Below, piece after piece: positions 1-8,442 of a stretch of DNA of 12,948 bases (position 1 is its first letter; the number at the start of each line of letters is the position of its first letter). A model generated the notes under the pieces. That model was not told where the DNA came from. It did not search any database and saw only the letters and a list, made by a program, of their open reading frames with translations. The stretch spans positions 5,445 through 18,392 of the forward strand of contig DKTR01000129.1 of NCBI GenBank assembly GCA_002473385.1, in the 5' to 3' direction. The position numbers and the translations under genes are program-made. This DNA comes from Lachnospiraceae bacterium UBA7225 (GTDB lineage Bacteria > Bacillota > Clostridia > Lachnospirales > Lachnospiraceae).

Positions 1-42
1 CAGATCGTGATACAGACAGGAATTTTCAAGGAGAACTATATT

Positions 43-2088
43 ATGCGGAAAATAAAACTTACAAAAATATTTGATATATTACTGCTTTTTCTGTTTGCTG
101 CTCTCTTTATATATTGTTTATTCCATCCGGAATATTATACAAAAGGCAGCGCCGAAAAGGGTACCTTAGCGCTGCGGCCGCTTCTGCTTGCCGCCGAGAT
201 TCTGGTATTTCTTGCCGGAACCCTGCTGCTGCTTTTTCGCAGCCGCATCACAGAACTGCTGAAAAAGTATGCCCGCGTGCTCAGCATCGCAGTAACTGCA
301 CTGACACCCTGCATTGCCTTTGTCTTTACCTATTTTATTACACATTCCATACCCAAAAATTATTCACCGAAAAATTACCGGAATCTTGCACATTCCCCGG
401 AAATTATTTTCTGGAATATATTCACGGCGGCGATGATACTGCTGCTATTTCTGATCATCACCAACAGCATGAAGGCAGCCTGCAATCTTCTTATTTTTAT
501 AAGCATTATTTTCTGCATCGCCAATTTTTACGTGTGCCGGTTTCGTGACATTCCAATCCTGGCATCCGACTTTTACTCCCTGCGGACAGCCGCCGCAGTG
601 GCGCGAGATTACTCCTATAAGCCCAATTTCTCTTGTCTGCTTGCACTGCAGACCGGGCTTGTGTACCTGTTTTTCTTCCGCTGCCTCGGAAATACGCGTC
701 TGTTTTCCCGAAAACGCAGACTAATTTTTGCAGGAGCAGGCTGCCTTGTACTTGGCATTTTCGCAAAAGGCTTTCTGTTCTCCGATTTTCTGCAGAGCCG
801 CGGTGTCTCTTTAAGTATGTTTAAGCCGCTGGTTGCCTACAATTCCAATGGCACCTACCTTGCCATCATCCGCAGCTTCCAATATCTGAAGATCGACAAA
901 CCGGAGGGATACAGCTCCGATGAGGCGGCGCAGATTGCCGGCAGCTATACAAGCGATAAGGCAGCCGTCTCGGATAACTATCCGAATATCATCGTGATCA
1001 TTGACGAGGCATTTTCGGATCTCAAAGCAGTTGGCGATCTGGAAACAAATACCGATTACATGCCATTTATCCACAGCCTGCAGGAAAATACCATTCACGG
1101 TTACGCCTATGCCTCCGTGCTCGGCGGCGGCACGGCAAACTCAGAATTTGAGGTACTGACCGGAAACAGTATCGCGCTGTTCCCGCAGAATTGCATTGCA
1201 TTCCAGGTCTATCTGAAAAACAAAATGTCTTCGCTGGTTTCCGTCTGTGCTGATCTCGGCTACCAGGGACTGATCGCCATGCACCCCTATTACGCCAGCA
1301 ATTACGGCCGTCTGACTGCCTACCCGCTGCTTGGCTTCCAGATCTATTTAAGTCAGTCTGATTTTCCGAAGGATGCGCCGCGTATACGGAATTATATCTC
1401 AAACCAGGCGGTAAACGGCATGATCATCCAGCAATATGAAGAGGCGAAGGCTTCCTCCAACCAGCCTTTCTTCCTCTACACAATGACAATGCAGAATCAC
1501 AGCAGCTACAAGAAAAATCCGGTCAATCTGCAGGATACCGTCAAGCTGTCCGGGCATTCTGACGCTGAGGCAGAGCAGTATCTGAATCTCATCAAACACT
1601 CGGATGAAGCATTTGAGGAGCTGACCGGCTATTTCTCGCAGGTGGACGACCCAACTGTCATTTTGTATCTTGGCGACCATCAGCCAAATATGAACACAGA
1701 TTTTCTGAACAGTATTACCGATGGAACTTATCAGAACTGGGATGAGGAAGAAATGATGAAGCGCTACGCCATTCCATTTATTCTCTGGTCAAATTATGAT
1801 CTGCCGGCAAAAGAATACGAAAAAACCAGCATGAATTTCCTGCAGAGCATTCTGTTTGAGAACTGTAACCTTCCTATGACAGGCTATCAGAAATACCTGC
1901 TGGACTTTGCCGAAGAGGTACCGGTATTTACAGCAAATGGCTACTGGGGAGCCAACGGCAGTTTCTACACAAAGGATGACGCTTCCTCCCCGTACTATAA
2001 GACAGTGCAGGATTACTGCAGTCTCATTTACAACAATATGAAGGACATCAAAAATCGTCCGGAAGGCTTCTACGAGCTTTTGAAATGA
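43..2088 (+). CDS. LTA synthase family membrane sulfatase-fold protein
   Basis: Likely an envelope phosphoglycerol transferase of the LtaS/alkaline-phosphatase superfamily, which adds glycerol-phosphate units to a surface glycolipid or polymer outside the membrane. The N-terminal third (about residues 1-260) is rich in hydrophobic segments, at least five probable membrane spans, followed by an extracellular sulfatase-fold domain from about residue 312. Family metal and nucleophile positions are visible: Glu322 in IIDEAF, Thr364 in GGGTANSE (the equivalent of the LtaS catalytic threonine), and Asp545-His546 in YLGDHQPN. The start is the ATG at 43 because AAGGAG lies 9 nt upstream; a GTG at 7 is in frame but has no such site. 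The resulting 681 residues are within the family range. It is followed by a terminator and stands alone in this window; its promoter lies outside. The family is clear, but the exact polymer made is not. Confidence 0.88.
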   Translation: MRKIKLTKIFDILLLFLFAALFIYCLFHPEYYTKGSAEKGTLALRPLLLAAEILVFLAGTLLLLFRSRITELLKKYARVLSIAVTALTPCIAFVFTYFITHSIPKNYSPKNYRNLAHSPEIIFWNIFTAAMILLLFLIITNSMKAACNLLIFISIIFCIANFYVCRFRDIPILASDFYSLRTAAAVARDYSYKPNFSCLLALQTGLVYLFFFRCLGNTRLFSRKRRLIFAGAGCLVLGIFAKGFLFSDFLQSRGVSLSMFKPLVAYNSNGTYLAIIRSFQYLKIDKPEGYSSDEAAQIAGSYTSDKAAVSDNYPNIIVIIDEAFSDLKAVGDLETNTDYMPFIHSLQENTIHGYAYASVLGGGTANSEFEVLTGNSIALFPQNCIAFQVYLKNKMSSLVSVCADLGYQGLIAMHPYYASNYGRLTAYPLLGFQIYLSQSDFPKDAPRIRNYISNQAVNGMIIQQYEEAKASSNQPFFLYTMTMQNHSSYKKNPVNLQDTVKLSGHSDAEAEQYLNLIKHSDEAFEELTGYFSQVDDPTVILYLGDHQPNMNTDFLNSITDGTYQNWDEEEMMKRYAIPFILWSNYDLPAKEYEKTSMNFLQSILFENCNLPMTGYQKYLLDFAEEVPVFTANGYWGANGSFYTKDDASSPYYKTVQDYCSLIYNNMKDIKNRPEGFYELLK

Positions 2089-2101
2089 CAAAGCTAATAT
2101 C

Positions 2102-2155
2102 AAAAAGACTGACAGATTGTGGCGAATTTCCATTCCACTGTCTGTCAGTCTTTTT
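2102..2155. terminator. Bidirectional Rho-independent terminator
   Basis: A perfect 15-bp inverted repeat (2102-2116 with 2141-2155) begins with A5 and ends in a T-run on the plus strand. A small inner stem, GTGG/CCAC, lies in the loop. It is 14 nt after the LTA-synthase-family stop and 10 nt past the stop of the convergent restriction-modification gene. The A5 arm supplies a U-run on the minus strand, so it can end both transcripts. Confidence 0.9.
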
Positions 2156-2164
2156 TATACTATT

Positions 2165-4183
2165 CTAATGCCACTTACATTCAATATTAAGTACTGATAT
2201 AGGCATACCAATAAACTGCACATCAAATTTAAGACTCGTCTCAACCCTTGTATCGGCATTATGAATTCTAAAACTTAACTGCCATCCATTATCAAGGTAC
2301 ATCTCTACAGTATTACTACTCCCTGGTTTAAACTCCAATGCGACAAGTCTAGACGGTAGTTCAACGATCGGGACTGTGATAGCAGAAATCTTATTTTTAC
2401 CCGGTTTGTTCAATGTATCATGCATATTAAATGTATGAATCATTGTAAGACGTTTATTATCCCTGCTTACTATTTTATAATAATCCTCCAGCCCAATAAG
2501 ATATTCTATCATCTTCCTTGGCATTAATTTATTTTCTTTATACGCTCTATTGACTTCATCCATAAATGCCTGAAGCAGTGGAATATACACTTTCTGATCT
2601 TTGTCTGCAATTTCTGACCATCTTGATCCATTTTCCTTTTCCTCATCCAGCATTTCAAAAATAGGATCTATAGCATCCCAGTAAGCTTCACTACAAGGTA
2701 TATCAAACCACTCTTTTCCAAAATCCAGCTTATGGCTTAATCTGCTGTGTTTAATAGCATCGTGATTGTGCTTGATGCTTAAGCCAATTTCCCAATCAAT
2801 ATCATCTCGTTTAATAACAATATCTCTAACATCCCCTTTTCTGCCTTTATCATCCTTTTGAAATTCAAGTGTAAGTTCATCATCACCCTTTTCTGACAAC
2901 CTTGGTTCAAGCTCAAGAACCGTATCGAGAGCAGCACTTGCTGATATCATAAATATTTCTTTCATGTCATCATCCATAGTCGCCCACGCTCTTTCATTAG
3001 CTGCCAAACTTGAATTCTCTACTATTCTTGTTTTTCTTAATTTATGCAACGCCTCATACAATGTCTTTATCCACGCATATTCGTATGCCCGCCCTTGATC
3101 ATTACTCTTTGTACTCACTTTTTTTTCATTAACCTCCTTTGCATCTATTACCTCGTTGTCTATCTCCACTTCAGCAGCATTTCCTTCAAGGTATTTCTTA
3201 ATTGCATCTGCTATTTCATATGCTAAATTAACTGGTACAGCATTTCCTATCATCTTATATGCAGTATTAGTATCCTCATAAATAAATTTAAAATCATCCG
3301 GAAATCCTTGAACTCTTGCAACTTCTCTAATAGTCATTCGCCTATACAGATTTTCTTTACCTTCTACAAAACGGCAATCATTCTTACCAGCTTTGACCAT
3401 TTTAGGTGCCTGAGGATGCAATTGGCATTGCCTTCCCGATGCTTGTACTGTAAATGCTTGCTCATCCCATGATTTCACCCTGTTCCGACTCATAAAAATT
3501 GGTGAAAATGCTCCCGTATAGTATTCATTATTATTTATAGCATCTGGATTATGATGATTCTTAGGTCCCGACGGAACTGCTGTATCTTGCAAATCCCAAA
3601 TAATATCTCTTAAAGTTAGCTTTTTATTATCATCCTTAGTAGATCCTTTCGGAAATCCAAATTCTATATTTAAGTCCTTTCTAAATCCAATATAAAATAC
3701 ACGTTTTCTCTCTTCTGCCACACCATAATCTTTCGCGTTTACTAAAGTAAATGACACATCATAGCCAACTTCATCAAACATTTTCAATATATTCTGAACA
3801 GCTTCAGAATGTCTGTTTGCAAGCATGCCGCTTACATTTTCTGCCAAGAAGAACTTTGGTCTGAATTCCTTTAAAATTCTAATGTAATCAAAGAACAGCT
3901 GCCCTCTTGCATCTTTTATTCCTTTTAGTGAACCTGCTTCTGACCACGATTGACATGGTGGTCCTCCAATTATACCATCAACTTCCCCATCTATAAATTG
4001 CTCTATATCCTCTCTGGATATCTGCCTTACATCTCTCTCTATCAAATGTGTATTAGGATGATTCGCTTTAAACGTAGCCCATATAGTTTTATCAAATTCA
4101 TTTGCAACCGGAATATGAAATCCAGCTTTTTCAAATCCTAAATCAAGACCACCGCATCCACTAAACAAGCTAATTATGTTCAC
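2165..4183 (-). CDS. Fused HaeIII-type restriction-modification protein (C5 methyltransferase plus endonuclease)
   Basis: A 672-residue single polypeptide. Residues 1-334 form a complete DNA cytosine-5 methyltransferase: motif I FSGCGGLDLG (7-16), catalytic Cys77 in GGPPCQSWSE, ENV (115-117), ERKRVF near 158-163, a target-recognition region with FMSRNRV and RQCQLHPQAP (about 231-260), and motif X GNAVPVNLA (313-321). Compared from memory, these segments, including the recognition region, closely match M.HaeIII, so GGCC is the predicted target. Residues 335-356 are a charged Glu/Lys/Val-rich linker. Residues 357-672 resemble the HaeIII endonuclease family (PF09556), with NDQGRAYEYAW at its start and an IGLSIKHNHDAIKHSRLS core that could carry PD-(D/E)XK-type catalysis. 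The start is GTG 4183, 10 nt after AAAGGAG. The gene is far richer in AT than its neighbours, which suggests transfer. The fusion is read directly from one open frame; activity and specificity are inferred. Confidence 0.9.
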   Translation of the reverse strand: MNIISLFSGCGGLDLGFEKAGFHIPVANEFDKTIWATFKANHPNTHLIERDVRQISREDIEQFIDGEVDGIIGGPPCQSWSEAGSLKGIKDARGQLFFDYIRILKEFRPKFFLAENVSGMLANRHSEAVQNILKMFDEVGYDVSFTLVNAKDYGVAEERKRVFYIGFRKDLNIEFGFPKGSTKDDNKKLTLRDIIWDLQDTAVPSGPKNHHNPDAINNNEYYTGAFSPIFMSRNRVKSWDEQAFTVQASGRQCQLHPQAPKMVKAGKNDCRFVEGKENLYRRMTIREVARVQGFPDDFKFIYEDTNTAYKMIGNAVPVNLAYEIADAIKKYLEGNAAEVEIDNEVIDAKEVNEKKVSTKSNDQGRAYEYAWIKTLYEALHKLRKTRIVENSSLAANERAWATMDDDMKEIFMISASAALDTVLELEPRLSEKGDDELTLEFQKDDKGRKGDVRDIVIKRDDIDWEIGLSIKHNHDAIKHSRLSHKLDFGKEWFDIPCSEAYWDAIDPIFEMLDEEKENGSRWSEIADKDQKVYIPLLQAFMDEVNRAYKENKLMPRKMIEYLIGLEDYYKIVSRDNKRLTMIHTFNMHDTLNKPGKNKISAITVPIVELPSRLVALEFKPGSSNTVEMYLDNGWQLSFRIHNADTRVETSLKFDVQFIGMPISVLNIECKWH
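3116..3140 (-). promoter_or_regulatory. Strong SD plus A8 slippery tract inside the RM fusion linker
   Basis: On the coding (minus) strand AAAGGAGG (3140-3133) is followed after TTA by an out-of-frame ATG (3129-3127), then A8 (3126-3119) and an in-frame GTG (3118-3116, Val356). The frame-0 codons GAA AAA AAA form an A_AAA_AAA heptamer 7 nt after the SD. A -1 slip would add five residues and stop at TAA; a +1 slip would stop at once at TGA. The features are seen; any recoding, slippage or internal initiation is inference. The SD-ATG spacing (3 nt) is short and the SD-GTG spacing (14 nt) is long. Confidence 0.5.
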
Positions 4184-4217
4184 TGGTCTTTTGCTCCTTT
4201 TCCTCTTCGTAATTCTT

Positions 4218-4272
4218 AAAAAACCTTACTGATTACTCTCTCCAACTTTGAAAGCAACTAATCAGTAAGGTT
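4218..4272 (-). terminator. Rho-independent terminator downstream of alaS
   Basis: A perfect 14-bp inverted repeat, AACCTTACTGATTA at 4222-4235 and its complement at 4259-4272, is followed on the minus strand by T6. It lies 40 nt after the alaS stop and 39 nt before the restriction-modification start. The stem is AT-rich for a terminator. Because it sits so close to the downstream gene it could also affect that gene's expression. No convincing separate promoter for the restriction-modification gene was found between the two genes. Confidence 0.75.
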
Positions 4273-4311
4273 ATTTTGGCAAAATCCTATTTCGAATCAA
4301 ATTATTACTAT

Positions 4312-6951
4312 TTATTTAATCTGACTCTCCAGCACTTCGGCAGCCTTTGCCAGCGCATCGTCCACGCCTGCCGGATTTTTTCCGCCTGCCTGTGCCATAT
4401 TCGGACGGCCTCCACCGCCGCCGCCAACCAATGCGGCAATTCCTTTAATAAGGTTTCCGGCATGTGCTCCCTGCTTCTGGGCACCATCCGTTGCCATGGA
4501 AAGCAGGCTCACCTTTCCTTCGTTAACGCTTGCAAGAACAATGACACCTTCGCCAAGCTTTTCCTTTAACTGGTCGCCAAGATCACGCAGACCATTCATA
4601 TCCACACCCTCAAGCTTTGCAGCGAGAAGCCTGATGCCCTTTACTTCTTTCACGTCATTCATAACATCACCAAGAGCGTCCTTTGCCAGTCTGCTCTTTA
4701 AGGATTCTGCCTCGCTCTGCGCTGCCTTCAGCTCCTCCGTGAGGTGATGCAGACGGTCAAGCAATGTCGCGGGAGTAGCTTTTACTGCCTTCGCCGCCTC
4801 AGCAAGCTGCTGCTCCAGATTATGATAGTATGCAAATACACCGTCGCCTGTCAGCGCCTCGATACGGCGCACACCAGCCGCAATACCGGATTCCGAAACA
4901 ATTTTAAAGGTTGTGATCACGCCCGTGTTGGAGACATGCGTACCGCCGCACAGCTCTTTTGAGAAATCTCCCATAGAAACCACGCGCACATCCTCCGCAT
5001 ATTTCTCTCCGAAAAGCGCCATCGCACCGGTTTTCTTCGCCTCTTCCAGATTCATCACCTGTGTGACAACCGGAAGCGCTGCCGCGATCTGTTCATTCAC
5101 GAGCGCCTCCGTCTTTGCAATTTCCTCCGCCGTCATCGGGGCAAAATGTGCAAAGTCAAAGCGCAGTCTGTCCGGTGTAACAAGGGAGCCCTTCTGCTCT
5201 ACGTGCGCACCGAGCACTGTTTTCAGTGCTTTCTGCAGCAGATGCGTCGCACTGTGGTTTTTGCAGGTATCCGAGCGCTTCTTCGAAGCGACCGACAGCA
5301 TAACAGTATCACCCACTTTGAACATGCCCTTTGTCACTTTTCCAACATGACCCACTTTTCCGCCGAGCAGCCTGATAGTATCCTCTACCTCAAATTCAGC
5401 GTCCGCTGTGCGGATCACACCGGTATCGCCCTCCTGACCGCCCATTGTCGCGTAGAACGGCGTCCGCTCCACAAAAATCGTGGCATTTTCGCCGTCAGAC
5501 ACCGCCTCAGTAATCTCTTTCTCTGTCGTCAGAACGGTAATCTTTGAAGTACATTCCAGTCCGTCATAACCGGTAAACTCTGTCGTCACAGACGGGTCGA
5601 TTTCATCATAAACGGTAGCATCCGCACCCATGTAATTCGTCACCTCACGGGCATTTCTTGCCTTGGTGCGCTGCTCCTCCATCGCCGCCTTAAAGCCTTC
5701 TTCGTCGATCGCATAACCCTTCTCTTCAAGGATTTCCCTCGTCAGATCCAGCGGGAAACCATAGGTATCATACAGAGTAAATGCTTCTCTGCCGGACAGT
5801 GTCTTTGTCCCCTCTGCTTCCATTCTGCTCTCCATGCCTGCCAGAATGCTTAAGCCCTGATCAATCGTTTTATTGAATTTATCCTCTTCCTGCGTCAGCA
5901 CCTTGAAAATAAAGTCTTTCTTTTCCTCCAGCTCCGGATAACCGTCTTTTGAGCCCTCGATCACAGTCGCACTCAGCTCAGACAGGAACTTGCCGGAAAT
6001 GCCAAGCAGCCTTCCGTGGCGCGCTGCACGGCGGATCAGACGGCGGAGCACATAGCCTCTGCCTTCGTTCGTCGGCATGATGCCGTCGGAAATCATGAAA
6101 GTAGCGGAACGGATATGATCCGTAATCAGACGGATAGAAACATCCTTATTTTCGTCCGTCTTATATTCGGTATGAGCGAACTCGCAAACCTTGTTGCGCA
6201 GTGCCTCAATCGTGTCTACATCAAAAATAGAATCTACATCCTGCACAACAACAGCAAGACGCTCCAGCCCCATGCCGGTATCAATGTTTTTCTGCTGCAG
6301 TTCCTCGTAATTGCCGTTTCCGTCATTCTCAAACTGGGTGAATACGTTGTTCCACACCTCGATGTAGCGGTCGCAGTCGCAGCCTACCGTACAGCCCGGC
6401 TTGCCGCAGCCGTACTTCTCTCCACGGTCATAATAAATCTCCGAACACGGACCGCAGGGACCTGCGCCGTGCTCCCAGAAATTGTCCTCTTTTCCAAAAC
6501 GGAAAATGCGCTCCGCCGGAATGCCGATTTCCTTATTCCAGATATCAAATGCCTCATCGTCCTTCAGATAAACCGACGGATACAGACGGTCTGCATCAAG
6601 TCCTACAACCTCCGTGAGAAATTCCCAGGACCATGCAATCGCCTCATGCTTGAAATAATCCCCAAAAGAAAAGTTTCCAAGCATCTCGAAAAACGTACCG
6701 TGCCGCGCCGTCTTGCCAACATTCTCAATATCGCCGGTGCGGATACATTTCTGACAGGTTGTCACCCTTCTGCGCGGCGGAATTTCCGCCCCGGTAAAAT
6801 ACGGCTTTAAAGGAGCCATACCAGAATTAATGAGCAGAAGGCTCTTGTCATTATGCGGTACCAGAGAAAAGCTCTTCATTGCCAGATGGCCTTTGCTCTG
6901 GAAAAAATCCAAAAACATTTTTCTAAGTTCGTTCACACCGTATTGCTTCAC
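4312..6951 (-). CDS. alaS: Alanine--tRNA ligase
   Basis: Charges tRNA-Ala with alanine and hydrolyses mischarged Ser/Gly-tRNA-Ala in the cytosol. The 879 residues are close to the usual bacterial length. In order: a class II catalytic core with RHGTFFEMLGNFSFGDYF (motif 2 region, about 83-100) and GMGLERLAVV (about 226-235); a Cys-rich CGKPGCTVGCDCD insertion (about 182-194); the editing domain with zinc-ligand motifs HSATH (566-570) and CGGTH (668-672); a Leu/Glu-rich helical stretch; and the C-Ala domain with a Gly-rich run GGGGGGRP (about 843-850). The start is GTG 6951, with AGGAGG 7 nt upstream. It lies 78 nt after the 44-residue membrane-protein gene and probably shares the tyrS transcript. 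No T-box fits between the genes. An ordinary, intact gene. Confidence 0.98.
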   Translation of the reverse strand: MKQYGVNELRKMFLDFFQSKGHLAMKSFSLVPHNDKSLLLINSGMAPLKPYFTGAEIPPRRRVTTCQKCIRTGDIENVGKTARHGTFFEMLGNFSFGDYFKHEAIAWSWEFLTEVVGLDADRLYPSVYLKDDEAFDIWNKEIGIPAERIFRFGKEDNFWEHGAGPCGPCSEIYYDRGEKYGCGKPGCTVGCDCDRYIEVWNNVFTQFENDGNGNYEELQQKNIDTGMGLERLAVVVQDVDSIFDVDTIEALRNKVCEFAHTEYKTDENKDVSIRLITDHIRSATFMISDGIMPTNEGRGYVLRRLIRRAARHGRLLGISGKFLSELSATVIEGSKDGYPELEEKKDFIFKVLTQEEDKFNKTIDQGLSILAGMESRMEAEGTKTLSGREAFTLYDTYGFPLDLTREILEEKGYAIDEEGFKAAMEEQRTKARNAREVTNYMGADATVYDEIDPSVTTEFTGYDGLECTSKITVLTTEKEITEAVSDGENATIFVERTPFYATMGGQEGDTGVIRTADAEFEVEDTIRLLGGKVGHVGKVTKGMFKVGDTVMLSVASKKRSDTCKNHSATHLLQKALKTVLGAHVEQKGSLVTPDRLRFDFAHFAPMTAEEIAKTEALVNEQIAAALPVVTQVMNLEEAKKTGAMALFGEKYAEDVRVVSMGDFSKELCGGTHVSNTGVITTFKIVSESGIAAGVRRIEALTGDGVFAYYHNLEQQLAEAAKAVKATPATLLDRLHHLTEELKAAQSEAESLKSRLAKDALGDVMNDVKEVKGIRLLAAKLEGVDMNGLRDLGDQLKEKLGEGVIVLASVNEGKVSLLSMATDGAQKQGAHAGNLIKGIAALVGGGGGGRPNMAQAGGKNPAGVDDALAKAAEVLESQIK

Positions 6952-7029
6952 AATCTTTCCTCCTCAAAATTACATCGTAACCATTCAATTTCTTTCGAAT
7001 TACATCACATCGTTATTTCTGCGCAGTCT

Positions 7030-7164
7030 CTATTCCTTTTCCGCAGCTGATTTTGCGTCCTTGCGGTCGCGCAGATACTTTCCAAGCCGGATGCCGCAAA
7101 GCGCCACTGCACCCACCAGAATCATTTTCACGATCATCTGTATCAGATATGTTATAAAAGCCAT
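7030..7164 (-). CDS. Small single-span membrane protein between tyrS and alaS
   Basis: A 44-residue protein, not recognised by name. It starts MAFITYLIQMIVKMILVG, has a hydrophobic segment over about residues 4-26 that fits one membrane span, and ends in a charged tail (KYLRDRKDAKSAAEKE). The positive charges after the span suggest an N-out/C-in orientation by the positive-inside rule, though that is uncertain. Support for translation is strong: AGGAGG lies 7 nt before the ATG, and the tyrS stop codon TAG overlaps that SD, so translation is likely coupled to tyrS. Only 11 nt separate the tyrS stop and this ATG, and codon use resembles its neighbours. Function is unknown; its position between two tRNA synthetases is the only clue. 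Confidence 0.8.
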   Translation of the reverse strand: MAFITYLIQMIVKMILVGAVALCGIRLGKYLRDRKDAKSAAEKE

Positions 7165-7175
7165 GAGAATACCTC

Positions 7176-8402
7176 CTATTCTGCTTTGATCTGATGATAC
7201 CCCTTTTTGCCTTTTTTAATCAGCAGCACGCCGTCTGCATCCAGATCCGCCGTCGTAAAGATGCGATCAAGTGCCGCAACCTTTACGTCGTTCACCGTAA
7301 CGCCTCCCTGCTGCACCAGTCTTCTCGCCTCAGAACGGCTCGCGGAAAGCTTCGTTTCCACCAGAAGACTTAAAATATCCTTCCCGGCATCCAGATCCGC
7401 CTTCGGATATACAGTGGTCGGCACGTTTTCACTCCTGCCGCCGCCCGCAAACAGTGCCTTTGCTGCCTCATCTGCCTTTTTTGCCTCATCCTCGCCATGT
7501 ACCAGCTTTGTCAGCTCATACGCCAGAATCTCTTTCGCCCTGTTGAGCTGGCTGCCCTCCCATTTGTCCATTGCATCAATCTCCTCAAGCGGAAGGAAGG
7601 TGAGCATACGGATGCATTTCAGGACATCGGCATCCGCCACATTTCTCCAGTACTGATAAAACTCATACGGAGAGGTCTTTTCGGGATCGAGCCAGACTGC
7701 GCCAGACTGCGTCTTACCCATCTTTTTACCCTCGGAATTTAACAGCAGCGTGATCGTCATGGCATGGGCATCCTTGCCAAGCTTGCGCCGGATCAGCTCC
7801 GTGCCTCCAAGCATATTGCTCCACTGGTCGTCTCCGCCAAACTGCATATTGCAGCCATAGCGCCTGTACAGTTCCAGAAAGTCATAGCTCTGCATAATCA
7901 TGTAGTTAAATTCCAGAAAGCTTAAGCCTTTTTCCATTCTCTGCTTATAGCATTCCGCACGCAGCATATTATTAACCGAAAAATGCGGTCCTACCTCACG
8001 CAAAAATTCTATATAATTCAGATTTGTCAGCCAGTCGGCGTTATTTACCATCATTGCCTTGCCCTCACCGAATTCAATGAAGCGGCTCATCTGCTTTTTA
8101 AAACACTCAATATTGTGATTGATGGTCTCTGTCGTCATCATCTTGCGCATATCCGTTCTTCCGGAGGGATCACCCACCATGCCGGTTCCGCCGCCAAGCA
8201 GTGCAATCGGCCGGTTTCCTGCCATCTGCAGACGCTTCATCAGACAGAGCGCCATAAAATGACCGACATGCAGACTGTCCGCTGTCGGATCAAAGCCGAT
8301 GTAAAAAGTCGCCTTGCCCTCATTAACCATCTTTTTGATTTCTTCTTCATTTGTCACCTGCGCGATCAGGCCGCGGGCAACCAGTTCCTCGTAAATTCCC
8401 AT
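7176..8402 (-). CDS. tyrS: Tyrosine--tRNA ligase
   Basis: Charges tRNA-Tyr in the cytosol. The 408 residues hold a class I Rossmann core with the HIGH-type signature HVGHF (about residues 48-52), GGGTGMVGDPSGRTDMR in the active-site loop, QFGGDDQWSNM (tyrosine and adenylate pocket) and the KMSKS-type loop KKMGKTQSGAVWLD. The C terminus has an S4 RNA-binding domain (ASRSEARRLVQQGGVTVND) that contacts the tRNA. The start is ATG 8402, with GAGGAG 7 nt upstream; an in-frame extension to 8474 crosses the promoter and is rejected. It is the first gene of a probable tyrS-small membrane protein-alaS operon. The leader is only about 35 nt. Confidence 0.97.
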   Translation of the reverse strand: MGIYEELVARGLIAQVTNEEEIKKMVNEGKATFYIGFDPTADSLHVGHFMALCLMKRLQMAGNRPIALLGGGTGMVGDPSGRTDMRKMMTTETINHNIECFKKQMSRFIEFGEGKAMMVNNADWLTNLNYIEFLREVGPHFSVNNMLRAECYKQRMEKGLSFLEFNYMIMQSYDFLELYRRYGCNMQFGGDDQWSNMLGGTELIRRKLGKDAHAMTITLLLNSEGKKMGKTQSGAVWLDPEKTSPYEFYQYWRNVADADVLKCIRMLTFLPLEEIDAMDKWEGSQLNRAKEILAYELTKLVHGEDEAKKADEAAKALFAGGGRSENVPTTVYPKADLDAGKDILSLLVETKLSASRSEARRLVQQGGVTVNDVKVAALDRIFTTADLDADGVLLIKKGKKGYHQIKAE

Positions 8403-8442
8403 AAATATTCTCCTCAGATTTTCCTGTTTTAGGCTATCCTTA

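Noticed and set aside
7..42. GTG start 12 codons upstream in the LTA-synthase-family gene
   Set aside because: No SD precedes it, whereas AAGGAG is 9 nt before the ATG at 43.
4184..4311. Dedicated promoter for the restriction-modification gene
   Set aside because: TTGATT- and TTGGAG-like -35 candidates exist on the minus strand, but none has an acceptable -10 at 16-18 bp, so none is annotated.
6016..6810. 264-codon open frame on the plus strand
   Set aside because: It lies wholly antisense to the conserved catalytic core of alaS, has no SD and no recognisable motif, and is typical of shadow frames in GC-balanced genes.
6965..7029. Imperfect direct repeats ACGATGTGATGTAATT / ACGATGTAATT between the small membrane-protein gene and alaS
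   Set aside because: Too short and AT-rich to support an operator or promoter call without comparison to other genomes.
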